Assembly: GCA_023437225.1 (NCBI GenBank)
Contig: JAEZGS010000010.1
Coordinates: forward strand, 62,001-126,000
Direction of reading: 5' to 3'
DNA length: 64,000 nucleotides
Source: Bacteroidota bacterium
GTDB lineage: Bacteria; Bacteroidota; Bacteroidia; Chitinophagales; Chitinophagaceae
Shown: piece after piece, positions 1 through 8,839 of the stretch
How the letters are laid out: every line of letters begins with the position of its first letter
How positions within the stretch are numbered: the stretch's first letter is position 1
The notes under the pieces: model-generated
Told to the model about the DNA's origin: nothing
The model's input: the letters and a program-made list of their open reading frames with translations, nothing else
The model's database searches: none
Program-made: the position numbers and the translations under genes

Positions 1-430
1 ACCTCCTAACATCGTCTTCATGAATAATCACGTCCAGGTCGAGAAACGTTCTCAATGTTGTGTCAGGGTACATTACCGACAACGATGGGCCCTTGTAAGG
101 AATAATCTCCAGGCCTGCGCCGGCGCAGTGGTTAACAGCCTCACGGAGATGTTGAAAATGCTTCTCATTTTTTTCTTTGCCTGTATCAAACATTGTTTCG
201 ACCGCCGTCCAGACATCATTGGGCACCAGCTTTTTGTGCTCCTGGAGCGAATGATGGAGAAAGGCCACAACACCATTGTTTTTTGCCGCGAGTAAAAGGT
301 TGTTCCAATTTTTGTGTCGCGATATTAATTCCTGCACTTCTACATGATCCGTCTGGGAAAGAAATTGTTTCTGGATGGAATACCTCAGCAGTTCATAGAT
401 CGATGTTGGCATAGAAATCGGGTTAAGCAT
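1..430 (-). CDS. Nucleotidyltransferase family protein (NTP_transf_5-like), C-terminus beyond left edge
   Basis: The reading frame is open from an ATG at 428-430 to the left edge, giving 143 visible N-terminal residues. Residues 109-134 carry the hallmark of the uncharacterised nucleotidyltransferase family PF14907: a YKGPSLS stretch (112-118), a YPD (121-123) and an FLDLDV motif whose D131 and D133 form the metal-binding DxD pair. The preceding helical region (20-100) also fits the family. A second ATG six codons in (412) is an alternative start. It is divergent from the ABC exporter at 545. In other genomes such proteins sit in lasso-peptide and polysaccharide loci beside HPr-kinase-like ATPases, and one is present 2 kb away here. 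The nucleotide donor and acceptor are unknown. Confidence 0.75.
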   Translation of the reverse strand, partial: MLNPISMPTSIYELLRYSIQKQFLSQTDHVEVQELISRHKNWNNLLLAAKNNGVVAFLHHSLQEHKKLVPNDVWTAVETMFDTGKEKNEKHFQHLREAVNHCAGAGLEIIPYKGPSLSVMYPDTTLRTFLDLDVIIHEDDVRR

Positions 431-500
431 GTTGAATATAGAAAAATCAGACGGCAAATGAAATTCCCCTGGTTATTTTTCCAAATTCTAGAAGAATGAC

Positions 501-510
501 TAAACGTTTA
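501..510. promoter_or_regulatory. 10-bp perfect palindrome TAAACGTTTA in divergent intergenic region
   Basis: A perfect palindrome lies roughly midway between the divergent starts at 430 and 545, where promoters for both genes must lie. It could be an operator for a dimeric regulator, but a 10-bp AT-rich palindrome can also arise by chance. No -7/-33 pair was convincing. Confidence 0.25.
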
Positions 511-544
511 ATATATTCAACTGGTGATGAAATAATTGCTTTCC

Positions 545-2338
545 ATGAATTACAAGTTTCGTCCGGGTTTAATTGGCTATAACGTCTTTTTCTACCGGGT
601 TCTTGGTGGACGTCTATTCGTTTATCTCATCCTGGGTGTTTTTGTAAGCCTGATGGATGGAATTGGGATATCCATGTTTATTCCCCTATTGCAATCTACA
701 GTCAATGAAAACGGAAAGGTTGGCCAACAGAGTCAGTTTGACGGAATACTTCAGCATTTTGAGAGATTCGGCTTAGAACCATCGATAACCGTAATACTAT
801 CGATACTCGTGATAGTGTTTTGTCTAAAGGGCTTTGCAAAATTCCTGCAGGGCAAGTACCAGGTAATACTACGATATTATTTTTTCAAAAAGATAAGGAG
901 CAACCTGATAATGAATCTGAGAAACCTCAGCTATGAAGGTTTTATGCAATTGAACGTGGGTAGAATTCAGAATAATCTTGTGCTTGAGGTACAGCGCCTG
1001 TTTCAGAACATGAATCATTATTTCAATGCGGCAAAGTCCGTAATGATGTTTCTTACTTATCTGCTTCTTGCCTTGCTTGCCAATTACCAGTTTGCGTTGT
1101 TCGTTATTCTGGGCACAAGCATTTCGAATTTATTGTTTCGCCGGTTTCAGCATAAAACAATTAAAGTATCGAACGAAGTTTCAAAAACAGGTAACCTCTT
1201 CAACAGCTATCTTATACAAGCGATTCATTATTTCAAATACCTGAAAGCAACGGGGCAATTCAATAAATATTCTGAACAGATGTCCGGTGCGATGGACAAA
1301 AGTGAGGAGCTCAATAAGGAAATGGGTAATTATACCGCTATAGTAATGGGTATACGGGAGCCCACCGTAATCATTATTGTGGCTATCGTTATATATGTAC
1401 AGGTAGTTTTGATGGGCTTCCAGTTTTCAGCAATTATGTTAGCCCTATTAATGCTGTTCCGGGCACTTACCTCACTTATGGCATTCATGAATGTGTGGCA
1501 ATATTTCATGCAGAACGTTGGTGCTATGACCTCGATCCATGAGCTGTCTTCTGAAATGCAGACGCTTGCTGAAAAGCAGCAGGGTGCTGAACCGGTTAAC
1601 AGCATTCTTGAAGTGACTTTGGAAGGGGTGGGTTATGAAAGACAGGGAAAGCAAATCCTGAACAATGTAAACCTGGTAATCAAGCCTAACCACACAACCG
1701 GGATCATTGGTGAAAGTGGTTCTGGAAAAACGACCGTTGCAAATATCATCGCAGGGTTAATATCGCCATCAGATGGAAAGGTGCTGATAAATGGTATTCC
1801 ATCGTTCAAACTAAATCTCATGGAGTATAGATCGAAGATCGGATACATCTCTCAGGACCCCGCAATATTTGACGATACGATCTTTAACAATGTGACTTTT
1901 TTCGACGACCCAACACCGGCAAATCTTAAGCGTTTTTTCGAAGTGGTCGAGGATGCGTCGTTGAGTGAATTCCTCGAGAAAATTGATGGCCATGAACAGG
2001 CTCTTCTGGGAATGAATGGCACATTGATTTCAGGTGGTCAGAAACAACGTATAGCTATTGCGAGAGAATTGTATAAGCGTTCAGACCTTCTGATCTTCGA
2101 CGAGGCAACTTCAGCGCTAGATGCCGAAACCGAAGCTGCAATAAGAGAAAGTTTGAAGAAGCTTCATGGAAGCTGTACGATACTTGTGATTTCGCATAGG
2201 TTATCAAACATCCGTGATGCAGACCTGGTGTATATCATGGACGATGGAACTATAATAGAATCCGGCAGTCCGGAAGAGTTGATCACCTATTCAGCACTTT
2301 TTAAACGATTGGTAGCTGTGCAGCAATTTCATAACTAA
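545..2338 (+). CDS. ABC transporter, fused permease and ATPase (exporter type)
   Basis: A 597-residue half-transporter with an N-terminal six-helix membrane domain (about residues 20-310) and a C-terminal nucleotide-binding domain. Visible motifs are Walker A GESGSGKTT (about 389-397), signature LISGGQKQR (about 494-502), Walker B LLIFDEATSALD (about 515-526) and the switch histidine in ISHRL (about 550). It would act as a homodimer in the inner membrane exporting a lipid, glycan or peptide. There is no N-terminal C39 peptidase domain, so it does not cleave leader peptides itself. The frame extends 9 bases upstream to a TTG, but the ATG at 545 is preferred. Its stop overlaps the stop of the convergent HPr-kinase-like gene by 4 bases. 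Neighbours suggest a surface-glycan or modified-peptide substrate. Confidence 0.85.
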   Translation: MNYKFRPGLIGYNVFFYRVLGGRLFVYLILGVFVSLMDGIGISMFIPLLQSTVNENGKVGQQSQFDGILQHFERFGLEPSITVILSILVIVFCLKGFAKFLQGKYQVILRYYFFKKIRSNLIMNLRNLSYEGFMQLNVGRIQNNLVLEVQRLFQNMNHYFNAAKSVMMFLTYLLLALLANYQFALFVILGTSISNLLFRRFQHKTIKVSNEVSKTGNLFNSYLIQAIHYFKYLKATGQFNKYSEQMSGAMDKSEELNKEMGNYTAIVMGIREPTVIIIVAIVIYVQVVLMGFQFSAIMLALLMLFRALTSLMAFMNVWQYFMQNVGAMTSIHELSSEMQTLAEKQQGAEPVNSILEVTLEGVGYERQGKQILNNVNLVIKPNHTTGIIGESGSGKTTVANIIAGLISPSDGKVLINGIPSFKLNLMEYRSKIGYISQDPAIFDDTIFNNVTFFDDPTPANLKRFFEVVEDASLSEFLEKIDGHEQALLGMNGTLISGGQKQRIAIARELYKRSDLLIFDEATSALDAETEAAIRESLKKLHGSCTILVISHRLSNIRDADLVYIMDDGTIIESGSPEELITYSALFKRLVAVQQFHN

Positions 2339-3426
2339 TCATGCTTTGTTTGTTTGCGTATGAATTCAAGTAAAGATTTGAAATGCTCTAGTCTGCGGTA
2401 ATTCCCACTGAAGCGATACCAGGGCATGTCGTTAAGAAAATAAACAGATCCATTCCGCCTGGTCGTACACCAATGCGGATGGATTGCATCAGGGAATTCA
2501 TTTAAGATACTTGCGCTGTCGAATTTCTCGTGTTCTTCAAACAGAGTTATTTGTTCTTCCTGACCGTCATTATTCAGATCGACAAGGATACCAAATTTTA
2601 AATTGGAGTATGGCTTTATTTCGCGTCCCAGAGTTCCCGATAGCTCAGCCATTGTTACATGAAACTTGGTATCGTGCTTATCAGATATCCAGGTGCCTTT
2701 CAATTGCTCGGAATTGAACAGTGTAGATTCGTAAAGCGCTTCCTTTCTAAGTCGGATTGGTTGCGGACTTCCAAATGCCGCTTGCGATGTGCTGTTATAA
2801 TATATCTTATCATCCGCGATGAAAACTATTTCTTCATCGAGCTCCAGAAGCCTGACTACCGTAGTGGTTTTGCCTTTACGCTTTTGGCCAGCAAGAAGAA
2901 ACCCGGTTCCATTCAAACTAAGACAACCCGCGTGGAGTTTTATCCATCCATTTGGAAGCTTGTCAGTCAACAATCCTCTAATAATGAAGACGGGATCATC
3001 AGTAAGTGCTTCCATTTTATTTTGGAAAAAAAGCAGGAAGGTATTTGATTCACGGTCCCATAAATACAATCGTGTTTGAAGAAGATCCCTGATGATAGTT
3101 ATTTCATCTTCTGTAACGAATCGCAATGCAGGTGTATCGCAATGTATTTGTATTAATTCCGAAGTACCAGGAAAATTCATTCCATGAAGGGGAAGCGGAT
3201 CGGAGTAATAGGCGTAAACCTGCGGCGAGCCGATGATGTTTGTCTCTTCAAAATGATGTGAGAGCATCCGACAACAACTTTCGATCGTTGCAGGGTTATT
3301 GGTATAAAGAGTGCACGGCGTTGCATCGAGGATCAAATGATGTATGGTCCAACTTCTGTGAAGTAAAGTTGAATCACTGCTCTTAAGTTGTACGAGGAGT
3401 TTATCAAAGATTTGCCTGCCTTTCAA
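2335..3426 (-). CDS. HPr-kinase-like P-loop protein
   Basis: A 363-residue protein whose C-terminal half resembles the HPr Ser-kinase/PEP-carboxykinase-type ATPase fold: LHAGCLSLNGTGFLLAG, then a P-loop AGQKRKGKTT (about 179-188) and an IADD motif (203-206) at the place of the conserved acidic pair of HprK. Residues 1-150 match nothing I recognise. No HPr gene is nearby, so a role in sugar phosphotransfer is unlikely. Such orphan HprK homologues occur in lasso-peptide loci, where some phosphorylate the peptide tail, and in exopolysaccharide loci. Its start overlaps the stop of the upstream oxidoreductase gene by 4 bases, indicating translational coupling. The substrate cannot be told from sequence. 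Confidence 0.7.
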   Translation of the reverse strand: MKGRQIFDKLLVQLKSSDSTLLHRSWTIHHLILDATPCTLYTNNPATIESCCRMLSHHFEETNIIGSPQVYAYYSDPLPLHGMNFPGTSELIQIHCDTPALRFVTEDEITIIRDLLQTRLYLWDRESNTFLLFFQNKMEALTDDPVFIIRGLLTDKLPNGWIKLHAGCLSLNGTGFLLAGQKRKGKTTTVVRLLELDEEIVFIADDKIYYNSTSQAAFGSPQPIRLRKEALYESTLFNSEQLKGTWISDKHDTKFHVTMAELSGTLGREIKPYSNLKFGILVDLNNDGQEEQITLFEEHEKFDSASILNEFPDAIHPHWCTTRRNGSVYFLNDMPWYRFSGNYRRLEHFKSLLEFIRKQTKHD

Positions 3427-4784
3427 TTAGGTTGATTTTGATGTTTGATTGTAAGCCATGGTTCCGGGGTGCACGGATCCGTAAGTAGTTCGAAGCGTTC
3501 TTTGTTTTTATTCATAAGAGACTCGGCTGCAATAAGCCCGGCATGTGTTGCCCTGTCGGTGCCTGCCCTGGCGATGTTGTACAAATTATCATAGGCGGAC
3601 AATTTTTTTAGGAGGGCGTTCTGGTTTTTGTTTTTAATATTATCGCTCCAGCTTGCAGCTGCATTTACCTGCGGAAAATTGAAGACCCGGTAACGTATGA
3701 TCTTTGAAGGCTCAAACAAATTCAAGTGGTTGCATTGATCCAAAGTGAATGAGTATAACTTCTCCTCCGGATATAAAAACAATTCATCGTCACTCCTGAG
3801 GAAGTACTCAATGCATAGACAGCACTTTCCAGGAGGAACCATATCACCCCCAAACATAGCGTAGTTAGTTATGCGGCCGATTTTCAAGCGGGGACAAGAC
3901 ACGTTTAACCATGCATGCGGGAAGCGTGGCGATTCATCAATAAAAAGATATACCAATAATACACCCTGGGAGGACGATACTGGATTATTCGAACGATCAT
4001 TAAAAAGCATCCTGCCAAGCGTTTCAGGCTGGATAGCGCTAATTAACGAAGAGACTTCAATGTGTGAGGAATTTCCATTTTTGTTCGTGATGACACCTGT
4101 GATAATATTGTCTTTGGTGATCACACCAGTCAGTTGTACATCGGTTTCAATCTCGCCATTTAGTTTCCTTATCGAAGCTGCAAGTGTCTCAACGATTTGA
4201 CCCGATCCAAGACGAGGGTGTCGCCATTCAGTTTGGCTGGCAACTCCAGATGTTGGTGTTTGCATTGGTATGGAAAGCATACGCCAGTCCTCGCCATTGA
4301 AACGTTCCTGGAAACCCTGGCTAAATATTTCAGTTATTTTTTTTCCGGCTGATCGATATCGATACTGCGCATAATTTGTTGGCTTGTAGAAAGCAATACG
4401 CGAATAAATTTTATCTGCGAAACATGCTGCAAACAGCGGAAGGCTCATCCCCCTTGTTATGCCCTTGTATTGTGCACTTGATTCGTAAATATGGCCTTTG
4501 TAGAGAATGCCAACACGATGATCGTATCTTACATAGTCTTTTCCCAGTATATCGCTCCAGAATTTGTTAACCTCGGGAATACGGGAATACAATTCCTTTC
4601 TTCCGAGGTCAACCCTGAAGCCATCTTCAACAACGCTTTGCATAAGACCACCTACCTGTGAAGACCTTTCGAAAATTACCGGCTTTATACCATTCTGTAA
4701 TAAGCATAAAGCAGCGGCAAGACCACCAGGTCCGGAACCAAGTATTACAACCGGCTTACCATCAATTTCAGGGTTCATCTCCAA
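3423..4784 (-). CDS. FAD/NAD(P)-dependent oxidoreductase (amine oxidase / UDP-galactopyranose mutase-like)
   Basis: A 453-residue protein with an N-terminal Rossmann dinucleotide fold: VVILGSGPGGLAAA (13-25), the acidic strand end E39 and the GG pair at 45-46, followed by a FRVDLG segment typical of protoporphyrinogen-oxidase/UGM-like flavoproteins. Near the C-terminus a second FAD-contact element, RAGTDRATHAG, is visible. The substrate could be a nucleotide sugar, a lipid or a peptide. It is the first gene of a coupled pair with the HPr-kinase-like gene, and is divergent from the glycosyltransferase-like gene at 4907. ATGs at codons 1 and 3 are both possible starts. Confidence 0.7.
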   Translation of the reverse strand: MEMNPEIDGKPVVILGSGPGGLAAALCLLQNGIKPVIFERSSQVGGLMQSVVEDGFRVDLGRKELYSRIPEVNKFWSDILGKDYVRYDHRVGILYKGHIYESSAQYKGITRGMSLPLFAACFADKIYSRIAFYKPTNYAQYRYRSAGKKITEIFSQGFQERFNGEDWRMLSIPMQTPTSGVASQTEWRHPRLGSGQIVETLAASIRKLNGEIETDVQLTGVITKDNIITGVITNKNGNSSHIEVSSLISAIQPETLGRMLFNDRSNNPVSSSQGVLLVYLFIDESPRFPHAWLNVSCPRLKIGRITNYAMFGGDMVPPGKCCLCIEYFLRSDDELFLYPEEKLYSFTLDQCNHLNLFEPSKIIRYRVFNFPQVNAAASWSDNIKNKNQNALLKKLSAYDNLYNIARAGTDRATHAGLIAAESLMNKNKERFELLTDPCTPEPWLTIKHQNQPN

Positions 4785-4906
4785 GTTTCAGGTATTTTGA
4801 CTGATTGTATTTTTTTTTATATTGTTATATCCTTATCCGGTAAAATCCTTCGTGCATCACCTCGCGGCTTCCTGTAACTCTCGATAATAATATAGAAATA
4901 AAAACG

Positions 4907-6550
4907 ATGAAACCGAAAATCCGGCTGGGAATTTTTGCATGGGAACCGCACATGTCACAATGGATGCAACTAGTGGTCAAGATGCTTGCGAAATGCGATT
5001 ATGCGGAGCTGATCGTTCTTATTCATAGCGCACCAGGTTTTAATAGAACAGGTTTGATTCAACTGGCAGGGATTCAAAAGTCGCGCATTATGTATGCAGT
5101 TCAGCAGCGGTTGGAAAGGAGGATATTTGAAGTTAAAAACCAAAAGGAAGATGAATCTGCGAGCGCTTATGAAAGGATAGCGATAAACGCCGGAATGACA
5201 AACGGAAAAGTTTCGTTTGAACAAGATGCTGTCCAACGCATTAGGAATTACGAATTGGATGTACTGATAAGTCTGACATCGTGCGACTTTGATTGTGAAG
5301 TGAAGAAAGCAGTTAGAATCGGGATCTGGAGCTATGTTGCCGGTGAGAAGACTGCATTTGCTGGCGGTCCTGCACATGCCTGGAAATTTTCATCAGCCAT
5401 TGAAGATGAAGAATTCTTGTTGCCTGTTATTCCCGAAGAAAGGAAGAATGTACTTGAGCCGAATATCAATAAGGTGCTAATAAATTATTACTGGCGGTCC
5501 CTGCATTTTTTGCCCGTCAGACTAAAGGAGCTTTATGATAATGGTGATATGTCGATTGTCGAAGCTAAGCACAAATACGGCCTTCATATACATTCACACT
5601 CCTGGCAATGGCGTCACAGCTATCTCCAGGTTTCGCCAATTATCCTGCGGTATTTATTACGTTGGAGTAAGTTGAAATTCGATCAGTTGTTATTTTCTAA
5701 TCAATGGGTTTTGCTTTTTGGTATTTCAGGCAAACAGGGTAATATTTTTCAAACCGTCTCGCAGCTTAAACCACTTATTCCTCCTCCTGATCGTTTCTGG
5801 GCTGACCCTTGCGTAGTGTGTAATGATGAACGCTATTATGTGTTTGTTGAAGAATACGTGCACAAAAACAAGAAAGGACATATAAGCGTAATCGAAATTG
5901 ATGGTGATGGAAAGATCATTGACACCCGGCCAGTACTTGAAAAACCCTATCATCTTTCCTTCCCCTTCGTGTTTAAACATTCCGGTAAGTATTATATGAT
6001 TCCGGAAACCGCGGCAAGTCGTCGCATCGATATCTATGAATCTACATGCTTTCCCTTTGAATGGAAACTATTTAAAAATTTGATGGACGATGTAAATGCT
6101 GTAGATACCATTATACATAAGAAGGATGGCAGATTTTGGCTGTTCACTACCATATGTTCAGTCAGTGAACACCTCAATCGGGATGAACTTTACCTGTATT
6201 ACAGTGATGATCTTGATGGAAGCTGGATCCCACATCCTAATAACCCGGTTGTAACAGACGTGCGCACTTCAAGGTCTGCAGGTGGCATGTTTGAGTATGG
6301 TGGCAAGCTTTACAGGCCAAGCCAGGATTGTTTGAAGCGATATGGACACCGGGTGCTGTTCAATGAAGTGATTGTCATCAATGAACAGGAATACCAGGAA
6401 AAAACGGTTACCTCGATAGATCCACATTGGGATAAAAAAATTGTGGCGACGCACACGTTCTCTCATCAAAATAAGCTTACAGTTATTGATGCACAAATGA
6501 GGAATAGAAAAAAGGGTACATCCAAAAATGTCCCGGCAGTCGACGCATAA
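4907..6550 (+). CDS. Formyltransferase-like / GIPC-transferase-like beta-propeller protein
   Basis: A 547-residue two-part protein. The N-terminal 200 residues have the look of a formyltransferase-type Rossmann domain, with an ELDVLISLTS strand-turn and a following VRIGIWSYVAGE. The C-terminal part (about 275-520) resembles the five-bladed, GH43-like domain found at the N-terminus of plant glucosamine inositolphosphorylceramide transferases: RFWADPCVV, YYVFVEEY, HLSFPFVF, YYMIPETAA and RFWLFTT mark successive blades. Members of this family lie in bacterial polysaccharide clusters and are thought to act on sugar nucleotides or glycolipids; biochemical evidence is scarce. It has its own upstream region, divergent from the oxidoreductase gene. 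Confidence 0.65.
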   Translation: MKPKIRLGIFAWEPHMSQWMQLVVKMLAKCDYAELIVLIHSAPGFNRTGLIQLAGIQKSRIMYAVQQRLERRIFEVKNQKEDESASAYERIAINAGMTNGKVSFEQDAVQRIRNYELDVLISLTSCDFDCEVKKAVRIGIWSYVAGEKTAFAGGPAHAWKFSSAIEDEEFLLPVIPEERKNVLEPNINKVLINYYWRSLHFLPVRLKELYDNGDMSIVEAKHKYGLHIHSHSWQWRHSYLQVSPIILRYLLRWSKLKFDQLLFSNQWVLLFGISGKQGNIFQTVSQLKPLIPPPDRFWADPCVVCNDERYYVFVEEYVHKNKKGHISVIEIDGDGKIIDTRPVLEKPYHLSFPFVFKHSGKYYMIPETAASRRIDIYESTCFPFEWKLFKNLMDDVNAVDTIIHKKDGRFWLFTTICSVSEHLNRDELYLYYSDDLDGSWIPHPNNPVVTDVRTSRSAGGMFEYGGKLYRPSQDCLKRYGHRVLFNEVIVINEQEYQEKTVTSIDPHWDKKIVATHTFSHQNKLTVIDAQMRNRKKGTSKNVPAVDA

Positions 6551-6634
6551 GAGGCGCCGCTTATAAAGTTGGTCCATCAAAAATTCTTCGTATCTTAAAA
6601 CCAACCGTACCCGCATCAACCAAAACTGATTGCC

Positions 6635-8206
6635 ATGGGTGCCAAAAAACCGTCGGATCAACCAACGACCGAAGACTTCAAAGCAGTTGCAGCTCCATAT
6701 CTCGCGGCCGTTCAACAACATTTCAGGGAAGAAGGTTCATTCCAGGTTTCAGACGTCATACTAGACGTTGAAGAGGATGGTAAGAAGCAGCAGCTCCAAT
6801 TTGTGAATCTCGTTCAGGAAGGTGGGGGAGTGCTTGGTGTTGCGCTGGTGGGCTACACCTACATACTTGAGGAAATGGGTGTGCGTTTTTTAAAGCTTGC
6901 GGGCACAAGCGCGGGTGCTATCAATACAATGCTGATGGCATGCATCAATCGCAAAGAAGATAAAAAATCTACAACGGTACTCGACATTCTTGCAAAGAAA
7001 AATTTATTTGAGTTCGTCGACGGCCATTGGCTTGCAAGAGGAGTGATAAAATTGTTTATAACCAACAGGAAGTCGCTCCAGCGAATTTTTAACTGGATTG
7101 GCGGCATACTTGCATTAGTGGTAGTTCTGTATCTTCTTAACTTTTACCTGCTGGGCCGTAATGCTTTCTCCGCATTCACCGAAGGCGTACTTGTAATAAC
7201 TTCAATACTTTTCTTACTTGTTATAACCGGCGCTTTTTTTGTCCGGCATCTTGTGAAACGATTTGATCGCAATGGTTATGGGATCAATCCTGGTACTGAT
7301 TTTACGCGATGGATGTCTGATATATTAAAAGATCCTTCTCATGGCCCGGTTATTCAAAACCTGAATGATCTCAACAAACACCTCGAAACTGTTCCTGATT
7401 TTTATCATCGCTATGGTGAGGATGTTGCCGACCTGAAAAAGCCCCCCAAGGGCGAGCAATTCATCACACTTATTGCGTCGGATATTACAACACAAATGAA
7501 AGTAGAGTTCCCGAAAATGTGGAAGTTATACTGGAGTGATGCAACCTATGTTAACCCGGCGGACTTTGTTCGTGCATCGATGTCAATACCTGTTTTTTTT
7601 GAAGTATTCCGCATCGACAATATCCCGGTGCGACTTGTAGCAAAAGAGTGGGAAAGGCAGCTTAATATGACAGATACAACCAAGATCCCAAGGAGGGCAA
7701 TGTTTGTGGATGGTGGCATCATCTCAAATTTTCCCATAAATATTTTCTTCAACCCAAATCTTGAAAAACCCCGGCTGCCAACATTCGGTGTCATGCTGGA
7801 GGACGTTGTGTTCCAGCCTAAAGAAAAGTTCACAGGCCTATTGAATTTTTTTGGTTCCATTTTTAATACCGTGCGCTTTCACTACGATAAGGATTTTCTA
7901 ATCAGGCATAACGATTTTGAAAAAACGATTGGTCGGATCGATGTTCAGAAATTCAATTGGCTGAACTTCAATATTAGTGGAGAAGAAAAACTTGGCTTGT
8001 TCAAAAAAGGAGTGGAGGCAGCTACTGAATTCCTCCTTGGAACCGATGCGGTACTGGCGATCGACGGTAATGAGATCGATACCACGTTACCGAAGCGACA
8101 GCCGTTCAACTGGCAGCAATATCGTGATAATCGACCTGAAGTTATGAGGAAGATCCGCCAGGCAACTCAATCACAGGCAGATAACCTTTCAACCAAAACA
8201 GTATGA
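6635..8206 (+). CDS. Patatin-like phospholipase with internal membrane segments
   Basis: A 523-residue patatin-family serine acyl hydrolase. The glycine-rich oxyanion loop GGGVLG (63-68) and nucleophile elbow GTSAG (90-94, Ser92) are followed far downstream by the DGG motif whose D359 completes the Ser-Asp dyad. Between them, about residues 155-210, there are two hydrophobic stretches long enough to span a membrane, an insertion that normal cytosolic patatins lack. It probably releases fatty acids from membrane lipids. It is translationally coupled (4-base overlap) to the small membrane protein that follows, suggesting that they function together. Confidence 0.85.
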   Translation: MGAKKPSDQPTTEDFKAVAAPYLAAVQQHFREEGSFQVSDVILDVEEDGKKQQLQFVNLVQEGGGVLGVALVGYTYILEEMGVRFLKLAGTSAGAINTMLMACINRKEDKKSTTVLDILAKKNLFEFVDGHWLARGVIKLFITNRKSLQRIFNWIGGILALVVVLYLLNFYLLGRNAFSAFTEGVLVITSILFLLVITGAFFVRHLVKRFDRNGYGINPGTDFTRWMSDILKDPSHGPVIQNLNDLNKHLETVPDFYHRYGEDVADLKKPPKGEQFITLIASDITTQMKVEFPKMWKLYWSDATYVNPADFVRASMSIPVFFEVFRIDNIPVRLVAKEWERQLNMTDTTKIPRRAMFVDGGIISNFPINIFFNPNLEKPRLPTFGVMLEDVVFQPKEKFTGLLNFFGSIFNTVRFHYDKDFLIRHNDFEKTIGRIDVQKFNWLNFNISGEEKLGLFKKGVEAATEFLLGTDAVLAIDGNEIDTTLPKRQPFNWQQYRDNRPEVMRKIRQATQSQADNLSTKTV

Positions 8207-8838
8207 CAACACAGCAGCTTTTACTCGCCATATTAATAATAAGTGTCGTACTGACAATTATTTTTGGACGCGCACTGCTAAGATCGGATAATAATTTTTA
8301 CTACCGGAACGGAAGGGCAATGCGTGCATGGGATATCCTTTTTGCAATCGACAAAAGCAAGTTCAATTACCGGTTACAAAACATGTCCGAAGAAACGCTT
8401 TCCCTCTTACGAAAGTGGATATTGCTTGACGTGCGCTTTGCGCCGCTTGCCCATTTATCAGTGGCACTGTTACTTTATTTTTCTTCGCTTGCATATGCCC
8501 GCGAAGGTTACAGGTTATTATTTGATGTGCTCATCGGATTGCAGGCGGTTGCGTTGATATCGCATATTATAACCGACATAATGCTGTCAGGCAGCTTAAA
8601 GAGTTTGGAAATGCAGCAGTCGATGAGGTTTTTCAATGCCAATGTGTTTATGAAACTTGCTTTTCCAATGGCAGGATGCTTTGTTTCTTTCGCCACAGCC
8701 ATACTCGTTTGGTTCAGGTACCTCAATAGTTTTGATCTGCCCCTCGCATCTCTGTTATTCATTGCACCTGTTGTACTGATCGTGGTTACAATAAACATTT
8801 CGAAGCGATTTAAATCGCAACCAGTAAAAACAAACTGA
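8203..8838 (+). CDS. Multi-pass membrane protein of unknown function
   Basis: A 211-residue protein with one hydrophobic N-terminal helix (about 5-24) and about four more between residues 78 and 200, with a polar DNNFYYRNGRAMRAWD segment after the first. I recognise no family. The start codon overlaps the stop of the patatin gene, so the two are co-translated; it may anchor or regulate the lipase. It ends one base before the stop of the convergent secreted-protein gene, leaving no intergenic space for a separate terminator. Confidence 0.7.
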   Translation: MTTQQLLLAILIISVVLTIIFGRALLRSDNNFYYRNGRAMRAWDILFAIDKSKFNYRLQNMSEETLSLLRKWILLDVRFAPLAHLSVALLLYFSSLAYAREGYRLLFDVLIGLQAVALISHIITDIMLSGSLKSLEMQQSMRFFNANVFMKLAFPMAGCFVSFATAILVWFRYLNSFDLPLASLLFIAPVVLIVVTINISKRFKSQPVKTN

Positions 8839-8839
8839 G

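Noticed and set aside
1..6550. Calling this a lasso-peptide cluster
   Set aside because: No cyclase, leader peptidase or precursor gene is inside the window; only accessory-type genes are seen.
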